A stretch of DNA of 64,000 bases from Thuidium tamariscinum (Eukaryota > Streptophyta > Bryopsida > Hypnales > Thuidiaceae). The number at the start of each line of letters is the position of its first letter. Positions within the stretch are counted from its first letter, which is position 1. Shown here piece by piece: positions 39,134-49,690 of this stretch. The stretch covers positions 12,073,501 through 12,137,500 of the forward strand of contig OX344754.2 in NCBI GenBank assembly GCA_947034885.2, given 5' to 3'. The notes under the pieces were generated by a model. It was not told where the DNA came from, made no database searches, and worked only from the letters and a program-made list of their open reading frames with translations. The position numbers and the translations under genes were made by a program.

Positions 39134-39954
39134 TGTACACCATTGGTACAATTTTGTCTGTTGTACGCTAGATGACATACAACTATCAAGACATACCTTA
39201 TCTAAGCCATCAAGGCTTGGGTAGCAGATACTATCTAGAACCTTCACTTTTGTTGTTGGGGATGGGTGGCCTCGCCTCGGCACTAAGTTCCAAGGGCATT
39301 CGGGGTTCCGCCTGGCTGCCCCAGTAGGTGGAATTTTCACCATCTTGCCCACCCACGTTCATTGTTTGAGGAAAACACTATGGAGTATAATTTTTTCTTG
39401 GTGCTTGGGGTCCTAGTTGTAATGTAATGTGATGTCAATGGTTTTATATTTTTTCTTATAAAACCAAAAGGTCCTAGCTAGTAGTAGATGTTACCCCTTC
39501 ATATTTACCCTAAACAGCGCTATGTGCCATGTACTGAAGCTATGTGCCTAACGGCACTCCACTTCAGGCCTAGACCCTATTCACTCCGCTCCGTAGGATT
39601 TAGGTGCTACAACTTAAATTAGACATTTCGTTTTTTGAAGACAACCTTGGGGTGGATTGATTTGAATTTGGGCAGGGATGAAAATTCCACCTGCTGGGGC
39701 AGCCAGGCGGAACCCCGAATGCCCTTGGGACTTAGTGCCGTGGGTGGCCTCGATTGGGATGAAAACTTTCTTGCTGGTACCAAAGCCATTTAACTTATTC
39801 TTCATCTGGGAGGGCCGTTTTGTGAATCATTAGCGCTTTTCCAAATCATACCTGGTTTTGCTTGTCCCACTCCCACACGTTGATTTAATTTAATAACTTA
39901 AGTTTATAGCCAGTTGCTGGGCTTTGCATCATTCATTCCCAACTTTGGAGGTTA
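39134..39954. repeat. Intergenic DNA with a 62-bp near-perfect inverted repeat
   Basis: Arms 39278-39339 and 39679-39740 (each including GGCATTCGGGGTTCCGCCTG or its complement) differ at 2 of 62 positions and are separated by 339 bp. The GC-rich arms stand out from the surroundings. The family is not recognised. Confidence 0.65.
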
Positions 39955-40930
39955 TTAACCCCTCAATGCCCAAGGGGTGCAAATAACGCCCCTCAAAGTT
40001 TTCAGTCAAATTTAAAGTGCTATAACTTTTGCATTTAATGTCCAAATTCAATAAAACTTGTTGTAAAAGTTGCACATTGTCTTTTAGTTTGTGTGACAAA
40101 ATTTTCAGATCAATCCAAAATGTAATGATTTTTTGGCAGCCAATCAAAGTTCACACGTTCAATTTGAGTTCAAAAACTACATTTTAGGGCTGCAACTTTG
40201 GGGGCTTGTTTCTATTTCATCAAATGATAATTTTCAATAAAAATTTGTTGGATTTTGTTTCCCTTGAAGTCTAGTTTGTGTGGTAAAATTTTTGTGTCAA
40301 TTCAAGTTGTTTTGAATGTTTGGGAGCAATTCAAAGTTCAAAATTGTGCCATTTTTGGAATATAGTAAACTTTGACGGCTTGTTTCTTCTTCATACAGAG
40401 TCCATTTTCAATAAACCTTGTTGAGAAAGTTGTGCATACTAGTCTAGTTTGTGCGGCTAAAGTTTCATGTCAATCCTAGAAGTTATGAGTGACTGAGAAG
40501 CATTCTAGTAGAGGGAGGTTCAACCTTAGATGTAGTTTTTGTAGTTTACCTTGCTAATTTTTGACATTTCAAAGCTATTTTGTAGACACAATGAGCCAAT
40601 TGAGTGAATTTTTTCCACCAATGTGTTTGTATACTAGTTTTGAATCACTTTGTAGTGTAATTTTTTTTCACTTGAGTAGGTTTAGAAATCGAATTTCACC
40701 TCCAAATGTGTTTTTGGGAAATTTTCAGCATCCATTTTCAATACTAAAACATTATAATCTTGCAATCTGTCTGGTCAAATGACTCTAAATTTTGTACATG
40801 TCATCTACAACCTATCTACTACAAGATTGTACGGTTGAGATTTGTATAGCTTAGTGACATTTAGATCTATAAGGCTTCAAAAGCTATGATGTTTTTAAAC
40901 TTGTTTCTGCTCGGGGCCTTGAGGGGTTAA
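39955..40930. mobile_element. TTAA-flanked non-autonomous element, copy B
   Basis: Same family and orientation as 12156-13112: begins TTAACCCCTCAATGCCCAAG, ends TTGAGGGGTTAA, with colinear internal blocks such as AACTTTTGCATTTAATGTCC. It is 976 bp and has no coding capacity. Confidence 0.8.
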
Positions 40931-43236
40931 GTTACTGTTCAAATTGATGATGAGAAAAGTCCCACACTGTATGATGAATTGTGGTGGGTCTGGAAGGTGG
41001 AGCATTCCAGACCTCACCTCCGTTGGCTCTCCATTTTATATTCAATCACCTAGTACTAACTTAGCTACAAAACTTTTGGTAAGCCAACTTAGAAGCACCC
41101 AAGTGGATATGAAAATTCAAAATTTATAAAATATAGAAATATTGAATTTTCATTATACAAGAATGCTATAACTTATGATTCTTATATGTTCAATCTAATG
41201 GTACCTCTAATAGTTGATATGGAAAAATTGATATGAGACTTAATTCTAGTTATTTCCTAGTTGTATACTAATTGTTTCTTAGTTGTAATGTTGTTGCTTA
41301 CTAGTTGAATTTAAGGTGTAAGATAGTTGAATATAGTTGCACAGTAGTTGACAACTAGTTGCATAGTTGCACAGTAATTGCACAATAGTTGTACAATTGT
41401 ATAGTAGTCACATAGTAGTTGCACAATTGCACAGTAGTGACATAGTCGCACAATATTTTTACATGCATTAGTCAACAACTATAATAAACATTGGATGTAG
41501 AATGCCTTACAATTTTATTTTTCTTCATTCCAGTAACTTTAAACTTCATTTTGTAATTATTTTGCGACTACTTTGCAACTCCAATAATATAAAGGTCAAT
41601 TTGGTGCAAATATAGAGGGTTATAGTTGCATGGTAGTTGCATAGGACATGTAGTTGCATTGCAGTTGGTTGTAGCAGATACGTTTTTCTTCTAGTGTAAC
41701 TTTCTCGGTTTCCTAAACCGTTTCCTAACAAACGCACATCATTTTTTTCTCTATCCACCCTTGAGATCAAGATATCCAAGGTGAGTGTCTATTTTTGGTA
41801 CTTTTTCCTTACATGCATCTCATCTATAGTTTTTTTGTAGTGGCAAAGAATCCCACTAAAAGGCACATCCTAAAATAGATCTTGTGTAGATGGAAAAAAA
41901 CAAAAACAATAAAACACTTTAATTGGATCACTTAAAGATGGATGTTAATTACCAAAAAAATAGATGAAATCATCAAATTTGAAGGAATCAAGTACAAATT
42001 GAGTAGTACTAGAAAGTTATGATAATCTAAAAAAATTGCACAGAGGATTCAATTCAATAATGGAAAAAAGAAGAAAATGATCCCAATTAGGACGGCCATG
42101 GATCACATTAGTCAAATAGATATGCTCATGGATCATTTCTAATCCATGTAAATTGAACATATTTCCTATGACTTGTGCTTCTTGCCATTTTAGAGAAATT
42201 TTTAAATACTTCTTAATATGCCATTGATCTTAAACTAGTGAAAGTGTTTTTTAGACCAGAAGTCATAAATGGACAAGTTTGCTATTCATAATCTACTTTA
42301 TTTGTAATGTACAACTATTGTTAAGGTAGAAGTATCAATTCCCAACCATGCCCAATATCCAACCAATAAGGTGTGCTATTTCCAACCTTAGACTAAAGCT
42401 CAAGCTTGGAATTCATGTCTTTCTTTTGTCCTTTTGTCAAGGTTGGAACTAATAAGGTTATGACATACTCCTTGTGTCCCACAAATAGCTTCCTAAAATC
42501 TTCCCCTTTATAGATGAACTATATTTTCAATTATAGTACCACCAATACATGCATTTAAGATTTAGACAAATGACCTATTCCTTAGATATATATGTAAAAT
42601 CTTGAGCTTGGGCACTTCCATTTAGGCACCCAAAATCCATGTGAAAAGTAAGTATGATTTTTAAGCACATTTTATAAATATTGCTAGCTTTGTTATTTAA
42701 GATAATTTGAAAGGTGGTGGAAATAATGGAATGTTAGAAACATATTGTACAGCCTAAATATTTGCAATATGGAAAGCTTGCTTATTTAATGATCAAAGTT
42801 TCATAATGTTGAAGTCATCACTAAATGCATTGTCAATACCACCGTTTAAGATAGTAATTACTACAAGATACCTTATATGGGCAAGGCCAAGCTTGCAACT
42901 GAAGGCTAAAAGAATGCTCTTAGATTGTTAAAGGGACAAAAAATTTGCCTGATTTGGAAGGTTTTAGTGGGCCACAGGGAATATATTTGAAAGTAGTGAG
43001 CAAGAAAGTAAGAAGTAGAGAGCAAAAAGGTAATTCCGGAATGATTAGAATTAGAAGACTCTAAACATTAGTTATTGGTCCAACATGCTCATTGGCTCTC
43101 AAAAAATTTACAGTAATTTCAATTTTAAGAATAAAATTATGAAAAATCCTAGATCCCCATAGAAAAAATATCCACTAGGGAGCTCTTACTCTTCACCAAA
43201 TCACCATCTATTCTAAATTTGCTTAGTTACTAAGGT
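40931..43236. other. Intergenic DNA with a 'TAGTTGCACA' minisatellite
   Basis: Degenerate short repeats built on AGTTGCACAGT/AGTTGCATAG occupy about 41255-41462, with a second patch at about 41625-41670. No gene is recognised in the rest. Confidence 0.5.
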
Positions 43237-43973
43237 AGGGCAATTGCAAGAAACACTTGTCCTATTTTTCGTCACACTTAGTGTGCTGATTTGTTTTTTA
43301 GCCATAACTTCTATATTTTGGCTCCAAATGATTCAATATTTACAGGGAAGATACTTATAGGTACCATACATATTCTCTAATTTTTTCATAATTTTCAAAA
43401 ATAGTTTGATTTCAAAATAGTACTAATGATTGAATGTCACACTTGATAGTTTAGGGATTTTCAGTCACTAAGGAGTAACTTTTCTTAATGATTTTGAGAT
43501 GAAATTTGGATGAGATGGTCTTCTAGTAGACTTACAGCTCTCCACATGAGGGATTTTAAAAAAAAGTTATTTTTATGTCATATAGAAGTCTACAAAATGA
43601 GCTTCCTTCTTGTTGCATTTTTAAACATATAAAGTATTATTTTAGTGATTCTTTTGATAAATGACCATATCCATAGAGTTGTTGCAAATAGACACTTTTT
43701 ATTTTTTGTATTTACTTATTTTTACTAATTTTTCCAAATCAGAACATTAAGGTATATATTTTCTTGAGGTTTGACACTTTTTAAGTTCTCCTACTTAGAG
43801 AATTTTTCTATCAATTTACTTTGGAGAAAACCTTCATATTAGAGTTGTATATATTATTCATATTTTTCAAATATTTTTCAAATTAATTTTCTAATTTTAA
43901 AGTACTCCAGAAAAAATCACGAGTATTGAAGTAAAAGGCAACAAATAGGACAAGTGTTTCTTGCAATCACCCA
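43237..43973. mobile_element. GGGTCATTGCAAGAAAC-end element, copy 2
   Basis: The ends GGGCAATTGCAAGAAACACT and AGTGTTTCTTGCAATCACCC are inverted copies. GTA lies on both sides if the element includes one extra terminal A on the right. The interior is colinear with copy 3, sharing 'agccataact', 'ggctccaaatga', 'gagatggtcttctagtaga' and 'aagttctcctacttag'. About 737 bp. Confidence 0.75.
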
Positions 43974-44408
43974 GTAGACCACCCTAATTATGTTTGCAAT
44001 CCATTCTTGTCACCCTATATTTGATTCCATTTCCACCCATTCCACTATCCAAATTTGTGAAATGAGCCAACTCTGTCTAGAAATCTAACAAAATTAGTGT
44101 TTTTATGTCATTTAGGGTAACGTGGTAATATCAGATTGGTAGATACCTAGATGCTTATAGGGATATAAGAAGGTGGTTATAGGTTGTTGTTAGGACATTT
44201 ATGACCTAGTCATGGGCACTTTAGTAATTTAGGGCTAAACACTTTAAAAGTTCACAGAAATGACAATTTTGATTGGAAATTTATGATTCCGCTTGGGTTT
44301 GATTTGTGAAACAAGTACATACCTCTGAAAAGTATATACATGTCCCTCTTGGAATTGGTCCCAAGATAGTCACATAGCAAATCAGCATGATAATAGGTTG
44401 GTCTACTG
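43974..44408. other. Short intergenic spacer between two repeat copies
   Basis: No gene or repeat recognised. Confidence 0.4.
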
Positions 44409-45143
44409 GGTCATTGCAAGAAACACCTATACTATTTTGTGTCACATGTTGCATACTGATCAATTTTTTGGCCATAACTTTTTTGTTTTAGCTCCAAATG
44501 ACTCAATATTTATACGGAAGGTATTCATAACTATTATACACCTTACTTGATTTTTTCATAATTTTCAAAAATATTTTACTATCCAAAAATAAACCCTAAT
44601 TGGATGTCATACTTGGCAGTTTAGGGGTTTTTAGTACCTGAGCTATACTTTTTTTTAATTATTTTGAGATGAAATTTGGATGAGATGGTCTTCTAGTAGA
44701 TTTCTAGCTCTCCAACGAAGGATTTAAAAAAAAAAATTAATTTTGTGAGGTGTAGAAGTCTACAAAGTGAGCTCCCTTTTGCTTGTATTTTGAAACATAT
44801 AAAATATTATTTTGGTGGGTTTTTTTGTGAATGACCATCTCCGTAAAGTTTTTGCAAATGCTCACTTTATATTTTTTGAAAATACTTATTTTTACTATTT
44901 TTCCCTAATTTTTGAATCAAAGTATCTATTTTCTTGAGATTTGGCACTTTTCAAGTTCTCCTACTTAGAAAAATTTTCTATCAATTTCCTTCAGTGAAAA
45001 CCTTCATTTCAGAGGTATTTACATTATTCCTATTTTCAAATTTTTTTTAAAATTAGTTTTCTAATTTTATAGTACTCCTGAAAAATTCATGAGTACTGTT
45101 GCAAAATGCAACAAATAGGACAAGTGTTTCTTGCAATGACCCT
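44409..45143. mobile_element. GGGTCATTGCAAGAAAC-end element, copy 3
   Basis: The ends TGGGTCATTGCAAGAAACAC and GTGTTTCTTGCAATGACCC are flanked by TAC direct repeats. Same orientation as copy 2 and opposite to copy 1. No ORF. Confidence 0.75.
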
Positions 45144-45169
45144 ACCTTAGTGTAGTTTTACCTTAGAAC

Positions 45170-45485
45170 CATAAGGGAGAAGGCTCAGTAATCGCCCATC
45201 TAAGGGCTGAAATTGAATTTTGGGAGGTGATACATCTTGAAATATTTTTCAGTATATTTTTCTTGAAAGACAAGTGGAATTGACATCTAACCCAAGTTGT
45301 TTCATATTTTTTTGAGCTTAGTTATCAAATTTTGAAGTTGAAAGGGCATAGGGCGAGCTAAAATGGTGTCCTAGCTAAAATGTACATTGTCAGTACATTG
45401 CTAAAGGCTATGAAAAAGAAACATGTACAAATATTGTACATTAAAGGTAGGGCACCATTTTAGAACGCACTCCATTTCTCCCTTA
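45170..45485. repeat. Truncated copy of the 38085-39133 palindromic element
   Basis: GAAGGCTCAGTAATCGCCCA through AAGACAAGTGGAATTGACAT matches the arm of the 38-kb element without its nested MITE. The inner hairpin CTAAAATGGTGTCCTA / TAGGGCACCATTTTAG is at 45358-45463. Confidence 0.65.
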
Positions 45486-45531
45486 CCTTAGAAGCTTGCC
45501 TGAAAGTGTGTGGTGAGCATACTGTACTGTA

Positions 45532-45708
45532 CAGTGCCCTCCCAGAAATTTTTGCGGCTACTCTCTCACCACCCTGACACCTAGGCAAAGATTTTTTTTT
45601 TTTTTTTTGGCACAAATGAAACGAAATTTCATTGCAAAATAAACGTACATACCAACCAGTCGCAAGCGACCTGGCGGGACCTACGCAAAGATTTCTGGGA
45701 GGGCATTG
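45532..45708. mobile_element. TA-flanked hairpin MITE interrupted by a poly(A) retroposon
   Basis: The ends CAGTGCCCTCCCAGAAAT and ATTTCTGGGAGGGCATTG lie between TA dinucleotides (45530-45531, 45709-45710), as in Tc1/mariner-like MITEs. Removal of the inner insertion (45594-45678) and one duplicate leaves a compact hairpin of under 80 bp. Confidence 0.7.
45594..45678 (-). mobile_element. 5'-truncated poly(A) retroposon fragment with target-site duplication
   Basis: On the minus strand the insert ends in CATTTGTGCC followed by a run of about 17 A, and is flanked by 15-bp duplications ACCTAGGCAAAGATT (45579-45593) and ACCTACGCAAAGATT (45679-45693), one mismatch. Poly(A) plus a 15-bp duplication is the mark of LINE-driven target-primed insertion. 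Only about 85 bp are present. Confidence 0.75.
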
Positions 45709-45710
45709 TA

Positions 45711-46156
45711 CAGTAGAGGACACAAGACATGGCAATGTGGACTTCAGGACTAAGTTAAGCTCACTCAACGTGGCAACAGGACCTTATAATTTGACTTGGG
45801 AAATTTATTTTTGTTTTTTCGAATTGCACTAATAAAGCTTACGCTAAGTTACATTATCCAACTGAAGATAGAGAGTGAAAGCACAGCAGCAGTTCGCGAT
45901 TGATAGTACGACCGTTCATTAGTTTTAACTTATTCTTCATCCCACCCAATCATGTTTCGTTAAGGGAGCATCGTGTACCAAACCCATAACTTCCAGTTCC
46001 CAAACTTCAAGAAAAAAGAGGCTGCAAAACTACTAAAGGTAGACGGGCTTGCACGTGAACCTGCTGCTGCTTCTCCTTCACGTTTCCAGCACGCACTTCA
46101 ATTTGCATCGTGTTTTGTATTCATATTCTTCCATTACACACCTGAAGGGCTGAACC
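45711..46156. other. Intergenic DNA, no supported gene
   Basis: A long plus-strand open frame starts here but lacks an ATG near its start and runs into the MITE at 46157, so I do not call it. Confidence 0.4.
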
Positions 46157-46557
46157 CATTAGAGAAAATATGGACTCTCCGGAGGGCCGCTAAGCGTTGC
46201 CGGAGAGACCCATTGCAAAGATTTATTTTCATTTCGACAGTTTTTTCCCCTATTGACGTTCGTGTCAGTTTTGGTGTTGTCAGAGCATTTAATCGTAAAG
46301 GAAATACAAAAAAATTCAAGTTGCAGCTTCCAGCTTCCAGCTTCCAGGTGGACTGCGAAAGAGGGAACTTGTCATCTCTCCCTGACAGATCTAGAATTAA
46401 AAAAGAAAGATGCTTAAGATATTCACACAAGCTGAAAGGAATTTCTGTCAATAATTTCGTCCTTTCAGTAGCTTAGTAAAGGTGCAGTACAGGTGCAGTA
46501 ATAGACTGGTTTGTCAAAGTCTGACGGCCCTCCCCAGAGTCCATATTTTCTCTAATG
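46157..46557. mobile_element. 401-bp MITE with ~33-bp terminal inverted repeats
   Basis: The left end CATTAGAGAAAATATGGACT and its mirror at the right end (46525-46557) pair over about 33 bp with two mismatches. The interior has three tandem CAGCTTC copies (46324-46346). The only long frame across it is not a recognisable protein. Confidence 0.7.
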
Positions 46558-48551
46558 CATATTCCAAGTGAGACCACTGACTGATCTTATCACATTGGAC
46601 CTCGATCGCTGCCTTCGGCTTCCATCGGTCCAAACGCACATCGATCAACATATATGTCCGGAGAATAAGTACGTTATACTGTATGGCCTACGATGCACGC
46701 ACCACAAATATGTACCACTGAGTTACTGCAACGAATCAAAAGCTTACTGCAATCTGGATGTAGGAATAATGAACCCTTGCTATCAAATAGAAGATGGAAG
46801 AGTCCTGAGACATGGTTCTGTGGTCGTGAATTGAAGAATCCAGCCCTCATATGTAACATCCTGTCCGCGAGAAGAAACGTACGTAACAGCATGTTCTAGA
46901 ACAGGGACAGTACGTCGTGGGTGATAGAATCGAGCGGAGATGACTTACGTGTAAGCTAGTTTAGTTGGCTCCAGGCTGGTAGATCCGCAAAGGGATTGCA
47001 GCCAGGCAGGCTTCTTGTACCGATATTATGTTTTTGACAGTCAATCTCGATCTGTGAAAATGGCAGACAGAGAAAACACTTGAGCAAGAGCGGGCAAACG
47101 ACAGTCTCACGCACGTGTCTGAGGCTCCGAAGGCGCCTCGAGTCGCTCCTTCGGATCAAAATCGTGGACAGGAGCCGCTCCGTTTAGCTCCGCTCAAAGA
47201 TCCCCCAAACGCAAAGCCATGCCGGAGCCGTGTTAAAGCCGTGTCAGAGCTGTGTGAGACAGAGTAACTGAACAAAGCCGACATTGTTCACGCAGAGCTT
47301 TCACCTTCTAATCAGTAACTTCGCCTGTTCAAAACAACAATCCTAGGGCACAAAGAAACACAGATAAAATACTCCCAGGGGCTGTAAGCTCTGACGCCCA
47401 TGTGAGTACACAAAAATGAAGCCATGCTCAGGATAAACGTGATTTTTCCGTGAATGTAAGCTCCTCCAAAGTTGCCTTGCCGGTGCTCGACCTCTAATTC
47501 ATTTGTTCTCTACCATCGTGACACCGGCGTCATCATGCAGTGCCACGCACATTGGTTGCAGGCAGAGTCGGTTCCTGGGGATGTGATAATTTCCCAGCCA
47601 AGTGGCGCTAGGTGCAAGCTGGTGGAAAGAATGCGGGAAAGAATGGTCGCGGTAGGAGCCGTAATCACCTTACCCAGGGGAGACCAATTAGAATAGTTTG
47701 TGAAAGCTTGTTCTACCATCTACCCTACACATGGACATTGACACTGTAAGTGCTACCCTTGCCACCCCCCCCGGAGAATTCGATTTGGTTTCGATTGTTC
47801 CACTTTTTCGGCAGAAATCCTCTAATTCACAAGTTCAAATGCCAATCATGCATCACATCAAGAACTGAAAGACTGATTATCAAAAGAGACACTGAGGTGG
47901 TCAGAGAAGCTAGTCATGCATCAAGAAATTATTGAAACCCTGTGGAAGCGCAATTTGAAATTCTGTCTACTGCAGTAGCAATGTTCAGTTTTGAATTCTG
48001 ACACAGAAACACGGGCCGAAATCAAATTTGCAAGAAAGAAGAAGCAGAATCCAAGTGCTCTTCAGGATGCACACCCCAAGAGCACATGCTTGCCTAAAAA
48101 ACTGATTCATAAGGTTCCATAACTTAAGCAGGACCTCATAGCATCAGGACATTCACAGTTTAGGTTTCTCAATCATACTTCTGAGCTTTCATAATTCCAA
48201 ACTTGGCTCCACCGACAGGCAGACTAGTTGAGACTCCCAATCCCATCTTACCCTAACTAATGTAAAGTCGTCATTCACTATACTGTAAGGGAGAGCTTCC
48301 ACTCGACAACATCCAGATGAACCTCTTGAACCATTCGTTCAACAATCTAGAAACTTACAGCACCATCTTAAATTTTGCTCGTTTAGTTTGTGTCAAACTA
48401 AACATGGACTAAATGTGCATAGATTATGTATTTTCACTCTTTGCACAAATCAAAGTTCACTTGTATGGTCTGTGAAACTCGAATACATGTCCTATATGGG
48501 TAATGGATCCTCTACCTTGGGGTGCATCTAATCTCACGATTCTACTCCACA
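46558..48551. other. GC-richer intergenic DNA, no recognised gene
   Basis: Several short open frames on both strands (for example 47472-47696) lack family signatures or splice-consistent partners. The higher GC content than nearby DNA might reflect an old or undetected gene. I cannot support one. Confidence 0.3.
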
Positions 48552-49690
48552 AATTTAGGGCCAAAACTAGGATGATGGAATTAGGAAACAAACGATAATG
48601 GATTAGTTTACCATACTTACCTCAAACCATCGTGTTGCAAGATTAATTCATTGTCATTCATTGGTCTTAAACCCTAAACCCTAAACCTAAACCCTAAAAC
48701 TGCACGGACGTGGCTATAGACGACAAAGAGACAATGGCCCAAAATAGAATAAGAAAGCTACAGACTACAAGAAGGCAATGGCCTTGAACAAGACATTCAA
48801 AGAAAGCAATAGCCCTAAACAACTTGGCCATGGCCCCAATGGGGGCAAGAAGCCTAAAATGCCTTCCATCGTAGAGAAGGCCATTGAGATTGGCGGTTAC
48901 AACCATTGAGATTGGCGTTTTTCAATTCCATAACTAAATTATGAACCATCAAGTTTTTGAATCAAAATTAAACATTTTCTACTTATCATTGTAGTTGAGT
49001 CTTGGGGCTAGGGTTGGGGGCTAAGGTTAGGGTCTCGAATGAGAGAAGATAGCCTCCTTGTCATTGGAATTTATGGCCTTCTCCACGATGGAAGGCACTT
49101 TAGGCTTCTTGTCCCCATTGGGGCCATGGTCAAGTTGTTTAGGGCTATTGCTTTCTTTGAATGTCTTGTTCAAGGCCATTGCCTTCTTGTAGTCTATAGC
49201 TTTCTTGTTCTATTTTGGGCCATTGTCTCTTTGTCGTCTATAGCCAAGTGCGTGCGTGCGTGCGTGTGTGCCTTGGAGGCTAGGGCAGAGCCAGGCCATG
49301 CCCTTGAGGCAATGCACATAAATATAGCCATGCCATATTGTTGGGGGCATGGCACCTTTTCCAAATTTTTTTTCCAAATTCAATGACAAATGAATCCCCT
49401 AAACCCAAACCCTACGGAGCAGAGCGAGTAGGGTTTGGGCTTGGAGCGTAGCGCCATGAGGAGCGGAGCTACAATACTCCTTAGGATTAACAGAAAGGGG
49501 CTAAGAAAGAAACTTAAATTTCAATTTGTTAGTTGTTTAGAAATTGGATTTCACAACACTTTAGGGTTTAAGACCAATGAATGACAATGGATTAATCTTG
49601 CAACACGATGAATTGAGGTAAGTACGGTAAACTAATCCATTATCGTTTGTTTCCTAATTCCATCGTTCTAGTTTTGGCCCTAATTTTATC
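48552..49690. repeat. Large two-part inverted repeat with mirrored ORFs
   Basis: The outer arms (48552-48679 and 49561-49690) and inner arms (48712-48884 and 49073-49244) are close inverted copies around a 188-bp loop. The left arm carries telomere-type CCCTAAA repeats (48668-48698) between its parts; the right has a 316-bp extra segment there. The inner arms each encode a similar hydrophobic stretch containing DGRHFRLL and LFWAIVSLSSIA. It could transcribe into a long hairpin RNA. Confidence 0.75.
48668..48698. repeat. Interstitial plant-type telomere repeat
   Basis: About four copies of CCCTAAA, one imperfect. It is short and internal, so not a chromosome end. Weaker versions occur at 55837-55849 and 58846-58870. 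Confidence 0.7.

Noticed and set aside
45973..46476. 167-codon plus-strand open frame
   Set aside because: No ATG at its start (GTG); it crosses into the 46157-46557 MITE and has no recognisable family.
48668..48698. Telomere
   Set aside because: Only about four motif copies, internal to an inverted repeat; an interstitial array, not a chromosome end.
49039..49386. ORF encoding a hydrophobic peptide
   Set aside because: Mirrored in the opposite arm of the inverted repeat and continues into microsatellite-like GTGC sequence; better explained as repeat than as a gene.
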